A DNA stretch of 64,000 bases from Paragorgia papillata (Eukaryota; Cnidaria; Anthozoa; Scleralcyonacea; Coralliidae): the NCBI GenBank assembly GCA_035771165.1, contig JAWNZC010000444.1, positions 1,279,501 through 1,343,500 of the forward strand, written 5' to 3'. Under the pieces are notes generated by a model. The model made no database searches, had not been told where the DNA came from, and saw only the letters and a program-made list of their open reading frames with translations. The number at the start of each line of letters is the position of its first letter. The stretch's first letter is position 1. A program made the position numbers and the translations under genes. Shown here in pieces: positions 52,311 through 64,000 of the stretch.

Positions 52311-53599
52311 TTTCTAACAAACCTCGAGCAGTCTCAACAAGAAAGATATCTTCCAACTCTATCGATGTTTCCTGGAACGTTCCAGATCACCCTAATGGCA
52401 TCATACTTCACTACCGTATTTCTTGGAAGCTATTGGAAGATGATAACAACAAAACGGTTGCAAGTGAATCTATTGTTGATGACAATGTATCGTCTATAGT
52501 TAGGTCATACACTATAACGAATTTGGGTGAGTTATCAAAACATTTTCTAATTAAAGACTACTCTAATAGATTTTGTACATTAACGTGACTTTTTCACTAT
52601 GTGCATTTTCATTCGTTGTTGACCGTGATCTTTTAAAGGACACACACATAGATGACGTCAAATCACATCAGGATACTTGTTTTTTCTTTTTTTATCCCTG
52701 AAAAATTATTCAATAAACCAGTTGAATTTTTATTGTATAAAACAAATAGATTACATTTTTCTGTGTTTGTATGTGTGCGATTTTTTACCCGCTGTGACGT
52801 CATCCGTGATCTATTACAGTACACACGGAAGAAAGTAATCTATTTGTTAAATAAAAAATTTTAATACGAATTTACGTTGTTTATGTATATATTAATTTAC
52901 GATATATATGTCCATTACATACCAGTTATATGGATAGGAAACATGGGTAACCAGCTTGAAAGCTTATGCTGCTCTTGTTGGCGCTCACTATCTTTACTAC
53001 CATTCTTGTTATTTATATATTTTGCTTTACTCTGTTGTTGTTTTTTTCTAATTATTCATTGTTAATTTTCTTAAGACAGTGTAAATAGAATTGAATTGAA
53101 TTGATAGGTTAAACAACTCGTGCACTCGCTGCTATTTCTCATTCTCCCAAGCTTTCACTCATGTTTTTGATGAATTTTCATAAATATTGCTTTTTTGCCA
53201 GATGGAGTTTCTTTTGTTTTCGTGTGACTTACATGTATAACATGGTACAGATTTTGTAATTAACCAATTGCACGTTCTGATACACAGTTATATGATATAT
53301 ATACAATATGAGCAGCCCACTGTATGGGTATTTACGACGTGAGCCGAAAACAATGAGAAAATCGGTCAGAAAATTTATCTAACTCAGAACGAATTGATAT
53401 CCGATTTACAACACTTGATTAAAAATGTAATTTTTTTGAATTTTCATTATGAAATATTAATCAATTGAATATGTATAAATATTTTACTACTTTTTTCACT
53501 GTTTAGAACCATATCGTGTTTACAACATTAATGTTTCTGCGTTTACAAGCATCGGTGAAGGAGCACGTGCTGTTGTTCAGGAAAGGACTAATGAATCTG
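52311..53599 (+). CDS. FN3 module 30 (exons 52311-52526 and 53507-53599)
   Basis: Exon A consensus; exon B L77V (TATCGTGTTTAC). Confidence 0.9.
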
Positions 53600-53845
53600 G
53601 TTTGTGTGATAGTTTGTTAATGAGTTAATAATAAATTAATTTGACAGAGAAAGAAGTTTCTGTGCTGTAAACTAACGTATCTTGATCCTAGGAAACATGA
53701 AGATTTTTTATTCAGTTTCACTTTTTTTTCTTTTTAGTGTTTTTCTTTCTTGGCTAGGAATTTTTTCATTTTTGTAAAAAATATTGCTTAATAATATATA
53801 GGTTTACTATATCAACTAATAATTCTCTATTATAATTTTTTTTAG

Positions 53846-55135
53846 TTTCTAACAAACCTCGAGCAGTCTCAACAAGAAAGATATCTTCCAACTCTATCGA
53901 TGTTTCCTGGAACGTTCCAGATCACCCTAATGGCATCATACTTCACTACCGTCTTTCTTGGAAGCTATTGGAAGATGATAACAACAAAACGGTTGCAAGT
54001 GAATCTATTGTTGATGACAATGTATCGTCTATTGTTAGGTCATACACTATAACGAATTTGGGTGAGTTATCAAAACATTTTCTAATTAAAGACTACTCTA
54101 ATAGATTTTGTACATTAACGTGACTTTTTCACTATGTGCATTTTCATTCGTTGTTGACCGTGATCTTTTAAAGGACACACACATAGATGACGTCAAATCA
54201 CATCAGGATACTTGTTTTTTCTTTTTTTTATCCCTGAAAAATTATTCAATAAACCAGTTGAATTTTTATTGTATAAAACAAATAGATTACATTTTTCTGT
54301 GTTTGTATGTGTGCGATTTTTTACCCGCTGTGACGTCATCCGTGATCTATTACAGTACACACGGAAGAAAGTAATCTATTTGTTAAATAAAAAATTTTAA
54401 TACGAATTTACGTTGTTTATGTATATATTAATTTACGATATATATGTCCATTACATACCAGTTATATGGATAGGAAACATGGGTAACCAGCTTGAAAGCT
54501 TATGCTGCTCTTGTTGGCGCTCACTATCTTTACTACCATTCTTGTTATTTATATATTTTGCTTTACTCTGTTGTTGTTTTTTTCTAATTATTCATTGTTA
54601 ATTTTCTTAAGACAGTGTAAATAGAATTGAATTGAATTGATAGGTTAAACAACTCGTGCACTCGCTGCTATTTCTCATTCTCCCAAGCTTTCACTCATGT
54701 TTTTGATGAATTTTCATAAATATTGCTTTTTTGCCAGATGGAGTTTCTTTTGTTTTCGTGTGACTTACATGTATAACATGGTACAGATTTTGTAATTAAC
54801 CAATTGCACGTTCTGATACACAGTTATATGATATATATACAATATGAGCAGCCCACTGTATGGGTATTTACGACGTGAGCCGAAAACAATGAGAAAATCG
54901 CTCAGAAAATTTATCTAACTCAGAACGAATTGATATCCGATTTACAACACTTGATTAAAAATGTAATTTTTTTGAATTTTCATTATGAAATATTAATCAA
55001 TTGAATATGTATAAATATTTTACTACTTTTTTCACTGTTTAGAACCATATCGTCTTTACAACATTAATGTTTCTGCGTTTACAAGCATCGGTGAAGGAGC
55101 ACGTGCTGTTGTTCAGGAAAGGACTAATGAATCTG
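53846..55135 (+). CDS. FN3 module 31 (exons 53846-54061 and 55043-55135)
   Basis: I37L in exon A, shared with modules 18, 19 and 32; a silent change at Ile63. Exon B consensus. Confidence 0.9.
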
Positions 55136-55381
55136 GTTTGTGTGATAGTTTGTTAATGAGTTAATAATAAATTAATTTGACAGAGAAAGAAGTTACTGTG
55201 CTGTAAACTAACGTATCTTGATCCTAGGAAACATGAAGATTTTTTATTCAGTTTCACTTTTTTTTCTTTTTAGTGTTTTTCTTTCTTGGCTAGGAATTTT
55301 TTCATTTTTGTAAAAAATATTGCTTAATAATATATAGGTTTACTATATCAACTAATAATTCTCTATTATAATTTTTTTTAG

Positions 55382-56679
55382 TTTCTAACAAACCTCGAGC
55401 AGTCTCAACAAGAAAGATATCTTCCAACTCTATCGATGTTTCCTGGAACGTTCCAGATCACCCTAATGGCATCATACTTCACTACCGTCTTTCTTGGAAG
55501 CTATTGGAAGATGATAACAACAAAACGGTTGCAAGTGAATCTATTGTTGATGACAATGTATCGTCTATAGTTAGGTCATACACTATAACGAATTTGGGTG
55601 AGTTATCAAAACATTTTCTAATTAAAGACTACTCTAATAGATTTTGTACGTTAACGTGACTTTTTCACTATGTGCATTTTCATTCGTTGTTGACCGTGAT
55701 CTTTTAAAGGACACACACATAGATGACGTCAAATCACATCAGGATACTTGTCTTTTCTTTTTTTATCCCTGAAAAATTATTCAATAAACCAGTTGAATTT
55801 TTATTGTATAAAACAAATAGATTACATTTTTCTGTGTTTGTGTGTGTGCGATTTTTTACCCGCTGTGACGTCATCCGTGATCTATTACAGTACACACGGA
55901 AGAAAGTAATCTATTTATTAAATAAAAAATTTTAATACGAATTTACGTTGTTTATGTATATATTAATTTACGATATACAGTATATGTCCATTACATACCA
56001 GTTACATATATAAGAAACATGCATGGGTAACCAGCTTGAAAGCTTATGCTGCTCTGGTTGGCGCTCACTTTGTTTACTACCATTCTTGTTATTTATATAT
56101 TTTGCTTTACTCTGTTGTTGTTTTTTTCTAATTATTCATTGTTAATTTTCTTAAGACAGTGTAAATAGAATTGAATTGAATTGATAGGTTAAACAACTCG
56201 TGCACTCGCTGCTATTTCTCATTCTCCCAAGCTTTCACTCATGTTTTTGATGAATTTTCATAAATATTGCTTTTTTGCCAGATGGAGTTTCTTTTGTTTT
56301 CGTGTGACTTACATGTATAACATGGTACAGATTTTGTAATTAACCAATTGCACGTTCTGATTCACATTTATATGATATATATACAATATGAGCAGCCCAC
56401 TGTATGGGTATTTACGACGTGAGCCGAAAACAATGAGAAAATCGGTCAGAAAATTTATCTAACTCAGAACGAATTGATATCCGATTTACAACACTTGATT
56501 AAAAATGTAATTTTTTTGAATTTTCATTATGAAATATTAATCAATTGAATATGTATAAATATTTTACTACTTTTTTCACTGTTTAGAACCATATCGTCTT
56601 TACAACATTAATGTTTCTGCGTTTACAAGCATCGGTGAAGGAGCACGTGCTGTTGTTCAGGAAAGGACTAATGAATCTG
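55382..56679 (+). CDS. FN3 module 32 (exons 55382-55597 and 56587-56679)
   Basis: I37L in exon A. The A-B intron is longer (989 bp) and has the CAGTTACATA...GCATGGGT variant also found after modules 18, 19 and 34. Confidence 0.9.
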
Positions 56680-56925
56680 GTTTGTGTGATAGTTTGTTAA
56701 TGAGTTAATAATAAATTAATTTGACAGAGAAAGAAGTTACTGTGCTGTAAACTAACGTATCTTGATCCTAGGAAACATGAAGATTTTTTATTCAGTTTCA
56801 CTTTTTTTTCTTTTTAGTGTTTTTCTTTCTTGGCTAGGAATTTTTTCATTTTTGTAAAAAATATTGCTTAATAATATATAGGTTTACTATATCAACTAAT
56901 AATTCTCTATTATAATTTTTTTTAG

Positions 56926-58214
56926 TTTCTAACAAACCTCGAGCAGTCTCAACAAGAAAGATATCTTCCAACTCTATCGATGTTTCCTGGAACGTTCCAG
57001 ATCACCCTAATGGCATCATACTTCACTACCGTATTTCTTGGAAGCTATTGGAAGATGATAACAACAAAACGGTTGCAAGTGAATCTATTGTTGATGACAA
57101 TGTATCGTCTATAGTTAGGTCATACACTATAACGAATTTGGGTGAGTTATCAAAACATTTTCTAATTAAAGACTACTCTAATAGATTTTGTACATTAACG
57201 TGACTTTTTCACTATGTGCATTTTCATTCGTTGTTGACCGTGATCTTTTAAAGGACACACACATAGATGACGTCAAATCACATCAGGATACTTGTTTTTT
57301 CTGTTTTTATCCCTGAAAAATTATTCAATAAACCAGTTGAATTTTTATTGTATAAAACAAATAGATTACATTTTTCTGTGTTTGTGTGTGTGCGATTTTT
57401 TACCCGCTGTGACGTCATCCGTGATCTATTACAGTACACACGGAAGAAAGTAATCTATTTGTTAAATAAAAAATTTTAATACGAATTTACGTTGTTTATG
57501 TATATATTAATTTACGATATATATGTCCTTTACATACCAGTTATATGGATAGGAAACATGTGTAACCAGCTTGAAAGCTTATGCTGCTCTTGTTGGCGCT
57601 CACTATCTTTACTACCATTCTTGTTATTTATATATTTTGCTTTACTCTGTTGTTGTTTTTTTCTAATTATTCATTGTTAATTTTCTTAAGACAGTGTAAA
57701 TAGAATTGAATTGAATTGATAGGTTAAACAACTCGTGCACTCGCTGCTATTTCTCATTCTCCCAAGCTTTCACTCATGTTTTTGATGAATTTTCATAAAT
57801 ATTGCTTTTTTGCCAGATGGAGTTTCTTTTGTTTTCGTGTGACTTACATGTATAACATGGTACAGATTTTGTAATTAACCAATTGCACGTTCTGATACAC
57901 AGTTATATGATATATATACAATATGAGCAGCCCACTGTATGGGTATTTACGACGTGAGCCGAAAACAATGAGAAAATCGCTCAGAAAATTTATCTAACTC
58001 AGAACGAATTGATATCCGATTTACAACACTTGATTAAAAATGTAATTTTTTTGAATTTTCATTATGAAATATTAATCAATTGAATATGTATAAATATTTT
58101 ACTACTTTTTTCACTGTTTAGAACCATATCGTCTTTACAACATTAATGTTTCTGCGTTTACAAGCATCGGTGAAGGAGCACGTGCTGTTGTTCAGGAAAG
58201 GACTAATGAATCTG
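56926..58214 (+). CDS. FN3 module 33 (exons 56926-57141 and 58122-58214)
   Basis: Consensus protein; introns of the module 26/27 type although about 9 kb away. Confidence 0.9.
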
Positions 58215-58460
58215 GTTTGTGTGATAGTTTGTTAATGAGTTAATAATAAATTAATTTGACAGAGAAAGAAGTTACTGTGCTGTAAACTAACGTATCTTGA
58301 TCCTAGGAAACATGAAGATTTTTTATTCAGTTTCACTTTTTTTTCTTTTTAGTGTTTTTCTTTCTTGGCTAGGAATTTTTTCATTTTTGTAAAAAATATT
58401 GCTTAATAATATATAGGTTTACTATATCAACTAATAATTCTCTATTATAATTTTTTTTAG

Positions 58461-59728
58461 TTTCTAACAAACCTCGAGCAGTCTCAACAAGAAAGATATC
58501 TTCCAACTCTATCGATGTTTCCTGGAACGTTCCAGATCACCCTAATGGCATCATACTTCACTACCGTATTTCTTGGAAGCTATTGGAAGATGATAACAAC
58601 AAAACGGTTGCAAGTGAATCTATTGTTGATGACAATGTATCGTCTATAGTTAGGTCATACACTATAACGAATTTGGGTGAGTTATCAAAACATTTTCTAA
58701 TTAAAGACTACTCTAATAGATTTTGTACATTAACGTGACTTTTTCACTATGTGCATTTTCATTCGTTGTTGACCGTGATCTTTTAAAGGACACACACATA
58801 GATGACGTCAAATCACATCAGGATACTTGTTTTTTCTGTTTTTATCCCTGAAAAATTATTCAATAAACCAGTTGAATTTTTATTGTATAAAACAAATAGA
58901 TTACATTTTTCTGTGTTTGTGTGTGTGCGATTTTTTACCCGCTGTGACGTCATCCGTGATCTATTACAGTATACACGGAGGAAAGTAATCTATTTGTTAA
59001 ATAAAAAATTTTAATACGAATTTACGTTGTTTATGTATATTAATTTACGATATATATGTCCATTACATACCAGTTACATAGATAAGAAACATGCATGGGT
59101 AACCAGCTTGAAAGCTTATGCTGCTCTTGTTGGCGCTAACTATCTTTACTACCATTCTTGTTATTTATATATTTTACTTTACTCTGTTGTTGTTTTTTTC
59201 TAATTATTTATTGTTAATTTTCTTAAGACAGTGTAAATAGAATTGAATTGAATTGATAGGTTAAACAACTCGTGCACTCGGTGCTATTTATTATTCTCCC
59301 AAGCTTTCACTCATGTTTTTGATGAATTTTCATAAATATTGCTTTTTTGCCAGATGGAGTTTCTTTTATTTTCGTGTAACATACATGTATAACATCATGG
59401 TACAGATTTTGTAATTAACCAATTGCACGTTCTAATACGAGCAGCCCACTGTATGGGTATTTACAACGCGAGCCGAAAACAATGAGAAAATCGGTCAGAA
59501 AATTTATCTAACTCAGAACGAATTGATATCCGATTTACAACACTTGATTAAAAATTTAATTTTTTTGAATTTTCATTATGAAATATTAATGAATTGGATA
59601 TGTATAAATATTTTACTTCTTTTTTCACTGTTTAGAACCATATCGTCTTTACAACATTAATGTTTCTGCGTTTACAAGCATCGGTGAAGGAGCACGTGCT
59701 GTTGTTCAAGAAAGGACTAATGAATCTG
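58461..59728 (+). CDS. FN3 module 34 (exons 58461-58676 and 59636-59728)
   Basis: Consensus protein in a transitional unit. Exon A is core-like, but the intron is about 21 bp shorter and exon B has the silent CAA of the diverged right-edge copies. Confidence 0.9.
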
Positions 59729-59974
59729 GTTTGTGTGATAGTTTGTTAATTAGTTAATAATAAATTAATTTGACGGAGAAAGAAGTTACTGTGCTGTAAA
59801 CTAGCGTAACGTGATGCTAGGAAACATGAAGATTTTTTATTCAGTTTCACGTTTTTTTCTTTTTAGTGTTTTTCTTTCTTGGCTAGGAATTTTTTCATTT
59901 TTGTAAAAAATATTGCTTAATAATATATAGGTTTACTATATCAACTAATAGTTCTCTATTATAATTTTTTTTAG

Positions 59975-61257
59975 TTTCTAACAAACCTCAAGCAGTCTCA
60001 ACAAGAAAGATATCTTCCAAATCTATCAATGTTACCTGGAACGTTCCAGATCACCCTAATGGCATCATACTTCACTACCGTATTTCTTGGAAGATATTGG
60101 AAGACGATAACAACAGACCTGTTGCAAATGAATCTATCGTTGATGAGAATGTATTGTCTACACTTAGGTCATACCCTATAACGAATTTGGGTGAGTTATA
60201 AAAAATTTTCTAATTAAAGACTACTCTAATAGATTTTGTACATTAACGTGAATTTTTAACTACGTGCATTTTCATTCGTTGTTGACCGTGATCTTTTAAA
60301 GGACACACACATAGATGACGTCAAATCACATCAGAATACTTGTTTTTTCTATTTTTATCCCTGAAAAATTATTCAATAAACCAGAATTTTTATTGTATAA
60401 AACAAATAGATTACATTTTTCTGTGTTTGTGTGTGTGCGATTTTTTACCCGCTGTGACGTCATCCGTGATCCATTACAGTACACACGGAAGAAAGTAATC
60501 TATTTGTTAAATAAAAAATTTTAATACGAATTTACGTTGTTTATGTATATTAATTTACGATATATATGTCTATTACATACCAGTTACATGGATAAGAAAC
60601 ATGGGTAACCAGCTTGAAAGCTTATGCTGCTCTTGTTGGCGCTCACTATCTTTACTACCATTCTTGTTATTTATATATTTTGCTTTACTCTGTTGTTGTT
60701 TTTTTCTAATTATTTATTGTTAATTTTTTTAAGACAGTGTAAATAGAATTGAATTGAATAGATAGGTTAAACAACTCGCGCACTCGCTGCTATTTCTCAT
60801 TTTCCCAAGCTTTCACTCATGTTTTTGATGAATTTTCATAAACATTGCTTTTTTGCCAGATGGAGTTTCTTTTATTTTCGTGTGACATACATGTATAACA
60901 TGGTACAGATTTTGTAATTAACCAATTGCACGTTCTAATACACAGTTATATTATATATATACAATATGAGCAGCCCACTGTATGGGTATTTACAACGCGA
61001 GCCGAAAACAATGAGAAAATCGGTCAGAAAATTTATCTAACTCCGAACGAATTGATATCCGATTTACAACACTTAATTAAAAATTTAATTTTTTTGAATT
61101 TTCATTATGAAATATTAATGAATTGGATATGTATAAATATTTTACTTATTTTTTCACTGTTTAGAACCATATCGTCTTTACAACATTAATGTTTCTGCGT
61201 TTACAAGCATCGGTGAAGGAGCACGTGCTGTTGTTCAAGAAAGGACTAATGAATCTG
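59975..61257 (+). CDS. FN3 module 35 (exons 59975-60190 and 61165-61257)
   Basis: Diverged edge module: R6Q, N16K, D19N, S21T, L41I, K48R, T49P, S52N, D58E, S61L, I63T, V64L and T68P. Sequons at 47 and 59 are lost while new ones appear at 19 (NVT) and 52 (NES). Exon B protein is consensus. Confidence 0.9.
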
Positions 61258-61505
61258 GTTTGTGTGATAGGTTGTTAATGAGTTAATAATAAATTAATTT
61301 GACGGAGAAAGAAGTTACTGTGCTGTAAACTAGCGTATCGTGATGCTAGGAAACATGAAGATTTTTTATACAGTTTGACGGTTTTTTCTTTTTAGTGTTT
61401 TTCTTTCTTGGCTAGGAATTTTTTCATTTTTGTAAAAAATATTGCTTAATAATATATAGGTTTACTATATCAACTAATAGTTCTATATTATAATTTTTTT
61501 TTTAG

Positions 61506-62789
61506 TTTCTAACAAACCTCAAGCAGTCTCAACAAGAAAGATATCTTCCAAATCTATCAATGTTACCTGGAACGTTCCAGATCACCCTAATGGCATCATA
61601 ATTCACTACCGTATTTCTTGGAAGCTATTGGAAGACGATAACAACAGACCTGTTGCAAATGAATCTATGGTTGATGAGAATGTATTGTCTACACTTAGGT
61701 CATACACTATAACGAATTTGCGTGAGTTATAAAAACATTTTCTAATTAAAGACTACTCTAATAGATTTTGTACATTAACGTGAATTTTTAACTACGTGCA
61801 TTTTCATTCGTTGTTGACCGTGATCTTTTAAAGGACACACACATAGATGACGTCAAATCACATCAGAATACTTGTTTTTTCTATTTTTATCCCTGAAAAA
61901 TTATTCAATAAACCAGAATTTTTATTGTATAAAACAAATAGATTACATTTTTCTGTGTTTGTGTGTGTGCGATTTTTTACCCGCTGTGACGTCATCCGTG
62001 ATCCATTACAGTACACACGGAAGAAAGTAATCTATTTGTTAAATAAAAAATTTTAATACGAATTTACGTTGTTTATGTATATTAATTTACGATATATATG
62101 TCTATTACATACCAGTTACATGGATAAGAAACATGGGTAACCAGCTTGAAAGCTTATGCTCCTCTTGTTGGCGCTCACTATCTTTACTACCATTCTTGTT
62201 ATTTATATATTTTGCTTTACTCTGTTGTTGTTTTTTTCTAATTATTTATTGTTAATTTTTTTAAGACAGTGTAAATAGAATTGAATTGAATAGATAGGTT
62301 AAACAACTCGTGCACTCGCTGCTATTTCTCATTTTCCCAAGCTTTCACTCATGTTTTTGATGAATTTTCATAAAAATTGCTTTTTTGCCAGATGGAGTTT
62401 CTTTTATTTTCGTGTGACATACATGTATAACATGGTACAGATTTTGTAATTAACCAATTGCACGTTCTAATACACAGTTATATTATATATATACAATATG
62501 AGCAGCCCACTGTATGGGTATTTACAACGCGAGCCGAAAACAATGAGAAAATCGGTCAGAAAATTTATCTAACTCAGAACGAATTGATATCCGATTTACA
62601 ACACTTGATTAAAAATTTAATTTTTTTGAATTTTCATTATGAAATATTAATGAATTGGATATGTATAAATATTTTACTTATTTTTTCACTGTTTAGAACC
62701 ATATCGTCTTTACAACATTAATGTTTCTGCGTTTACAAGCATCGGTGAAGGAGCACGTGCTGTTGTTCAAGAAAGGACTAATGAATCTG
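61506..62789 (+). CDS. FN3 module 36 (exons 61506-61721 and 62697-62789)
   Basis: As module 35 but with L33I and I55M, and without L41I and T68P. The last base of exon A is C instead of G (C|GTGAGT), giving Gln for Glu at 73 and a weaker donor context. Exon B consensus. Confidence 0.88.
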
Positions 62790-63036
62790 GTTTGTGTGAT
62801 AGGTTGTTAATGAGTTAATAATAAATTAATTTGACGGAGAAAGAAGTTACTGTGCTGTAAACTAGCGTATCGTGATGCTAGGAAACATGAAGATTTTTTA
62901 TACGGTTTGACGGTTTTTTCTTTTTAGTGTTTTTCTTTCTTGGCTAGGAATTTTTTCATTTTTGTAAAAAATATTGCTTAATAATATATAGGTTTACTAT
63001 ATCAACTAATAGTTCTGTATTATAATTTTTTTTTAG

Positions 63037-63252
63037 TTTCTAACAAACCTCAAGCAGTCTCAACAAGAAAGATATCTTCCAAATCTATCAATGTTACCTG
63101 GAACGTTCCAGATCACCCTAATGGCATCATAATTCACTACCGTATTTCTTGGAAGCTATTGGAAGACGATAACAACAGACCTGTTGCAAATGAATCTATG
63201 GTTGATGAGAATGTATTGTCTACACTTAGGTCATACACTATAACGAATTTGG
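63037..63252 (+). CDS. FN3 module 37, exon A only (cut by window end)
   Basis: Same protein type as module 36, with the normal G|GTGAGT donor. Its exon B would lie about 980 bp downstream, beyond position 64000. Confidence 0.88.
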
Positions 63253-64000
63253 GTGAGTTATAAAAACATTTTCTAATTAAAGACTACTCTAATAGATTTT
63301 GTACATTAACGTTACTTTTTAACTACGTGCATTTTCATTCGTTGTTGACCGTGATCTTTTAAAGGACACACACATAGATGACGTCAAATCACATCAGAAT
63401 ACTTGTTTTTTCTATTTTTATCCCTGAAAAATTATTCAATAAACCAGAATTTTTATTGTATAAAACAAATAGATTACATTTTTCTGTGTTTGTGTGTGTG
63501 CGATTTTTTGCCCGCTGTGACGTCATCCGTGATCCATTACAGTACACACGGAAGAAAGTAATCTATTTGTTAAATAAAAAATTTTAATACGAATTTACGT
63601 TGTTTATGTATATTAATTTACGATATATATGTCCATTACATACCAGTTACATGGATAAGAAACATGGGTAACCAGCTTGAAAGCTTATGCTGCTCTGGTT
63701 GGCGCTCACTATCTTTACTACCATTCTTGTTATTTATATATTTTGCTTTACTCTGTTGTTGTTTTTTTCTAATTATTTATTGTTAATTTTTTTAAGACAG
63801 TGTAAATAGAATTGAATTGAATAGATAGGTTAAACAACTCGTGCACTCGCTGCTATTTCTCATTTTCCCAAGCTTTCACTCATGTTTTTGATGAATTTTC
63901 ATAAAAATTGCTTTTTTGCCAGATGGAGTTTCTTTTATTTTCGTGTGACATACATGTATAACATGGAACAGATTTTGTAATTAACCAATTGCACGTTCTA

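Larger units (their letters stand above)
5948..63252 (+). other. Gene model (both ends open): giant multi-FN3 protein, 37 modules visible
   Basis: Seventy-three exons can be placed by splice signals and frame. They form 36 complete FN3 modules and one half module. In each module exon A carries strands A to E (Pro near residue 5, the buried Trp in IDVSW at 22, YRISW at 35-39, the TNL turn at 70-72). Exon B carries strands F and G (PYRLYNINVSAFTSIGEGA, then the terminal ERTNES), including the Tyr/Leu tyrosine-corner pattern of FN3. Module residues are numbered 1-103 from the Val encoded across the upstream junction. Donors are G|GTGAGT after exon A and G|GTTTGT after exon B; acceptors follow T-rich tracts. 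All introns are phase 1. The consensus module has no Cys and four N-x-S/T sequons (47, 59, 81, 101), which suggests an extracellular, glycosylated protein. Start codon, signal peptide, membrane segment and any cytoplasmic domain lie outside the window. Candidate families include cell-adhesion, receptor-phosphatase-like or matrix proteins; nothing here chooses among them. Confidence 0.85.
8820..64000 (+). repeat. Tandem array of ~1,535-bp two-exon FN3 units (about 36 copies, runs off the right edge)
   Basis: A fixed landmark in the exon A-B intron (ATGACGTCAAATCA) recurs at 9614, 11158, 12693, 14228, 15763, 17299, 18836, 20371, 21910, 23445, 24980, 26516, 28052, 29591, 31126, 32664, 34202, 35742, 37281, 38819, 40358, 41900, 43436, 44973, 46512, 48048, 49583, 51118, 52652, 54187, 55723, 57267, 58802, 60315, 61847 and 63378. 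Spacing is mostly 1,535 (range 1,513-1,544). Introns are as similar as exons, so whole units were duplicated, not just exons. Each unit also holds a short GT run of variable length, a (GAATT)3-like run and two TGACGTCA palindromes. The left boundary is blurred: homology to the unit fades upstream of about 8820. Confidence 0.97.

Noticed and set aside
9273..64000. Interpreting the array as a noncoding satellite
   Set aside because: Exon frames, splice sites and FN3 core residues are kept in nearly all units, including diverged edge units, so it is a coding repeat.
9273..64000. CRISPR array or other prokaryotic repeat system
   Set aside because: The repeat is 1.5 kb with exons and spliceosomal introns; there are no short direct repeats with unique spacers and no cas genes.

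Overview
This is eukaryotic, intron-rich, AT-rich DNA, most likely from an invertebrate animal. The intron/exon structure, fibronectin type III (FN3) modules split by phase-1 introns, a Penelope-like element and abundant small foldback/MITE elements would all fit a cnidarian, but the sequence does not prove the taxon. No bacterial-style operons, rRNA, tRNA or CRISPR were seen.

Region 1 (about 1-5,900) is a graveyard of mobile elements with no confident host exon. It holds a broken Penelope-like retroelement (end of the reverse transcriptase plus a GIY-YIG endonuclease) with an inverted partial copy of itself on its left. A 962-bp TTAA-flanked element is inserted into its right arm. Further on are a decayed non-LTR retrotransposon reverse-transcriptase tail (about 4,230-4,555), a short tandem repeat, and two inverted-repeat MITE-like elements (4,557-4,775 and 4,987-5,160).

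Region 2 (5,948-9,034) is the first recognisable FN3 module of a plus-strand gene. Exon A is 5,948-6,166 and exon B is 8,942-9,034. The 2.8-kb intron between them is swollen by at least four palindromic or foldback insertions.

Region 3 (about 8,820 to the right edge) is the dominant feature: a tandem array of a unit of about 1,535 bp. Each unit is 216-bp exon A, a 980-bp intron, 93-bp exon B and a 246-bp intron, and together the exons encode one complete 103-residue FN3 module. Thirty-six exon-A copies lie in the array, 37 with the older module 1, and the last is cut by the window end. All introns are phase 1, so every exon is a multiple of three and the modules concatenate into one open frame of about 3,700 residues within the window. 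The modules lack cysteine and are rich in N-glycosylation sequons, which suggests a giant secreted or cell-surface protein. The unit is nearly identical through the middle of the array, introns included. The copies at the edges (module 2 and modules 35-37) are diverged and share variants with each other, as expected when concerted evolution homogenises the centre. Small higher-order duplications are visible.

Four exons in the 33-45 kb stretch carry +1 or +2 frameshifts. The same stretch is full of one-base homopolymer insertions in its introns, so unpolished assembly error is a more likely cause than gene death. Neither the 5' start of the gene (signal peptide, promoter) nor its 3' end is in the window.
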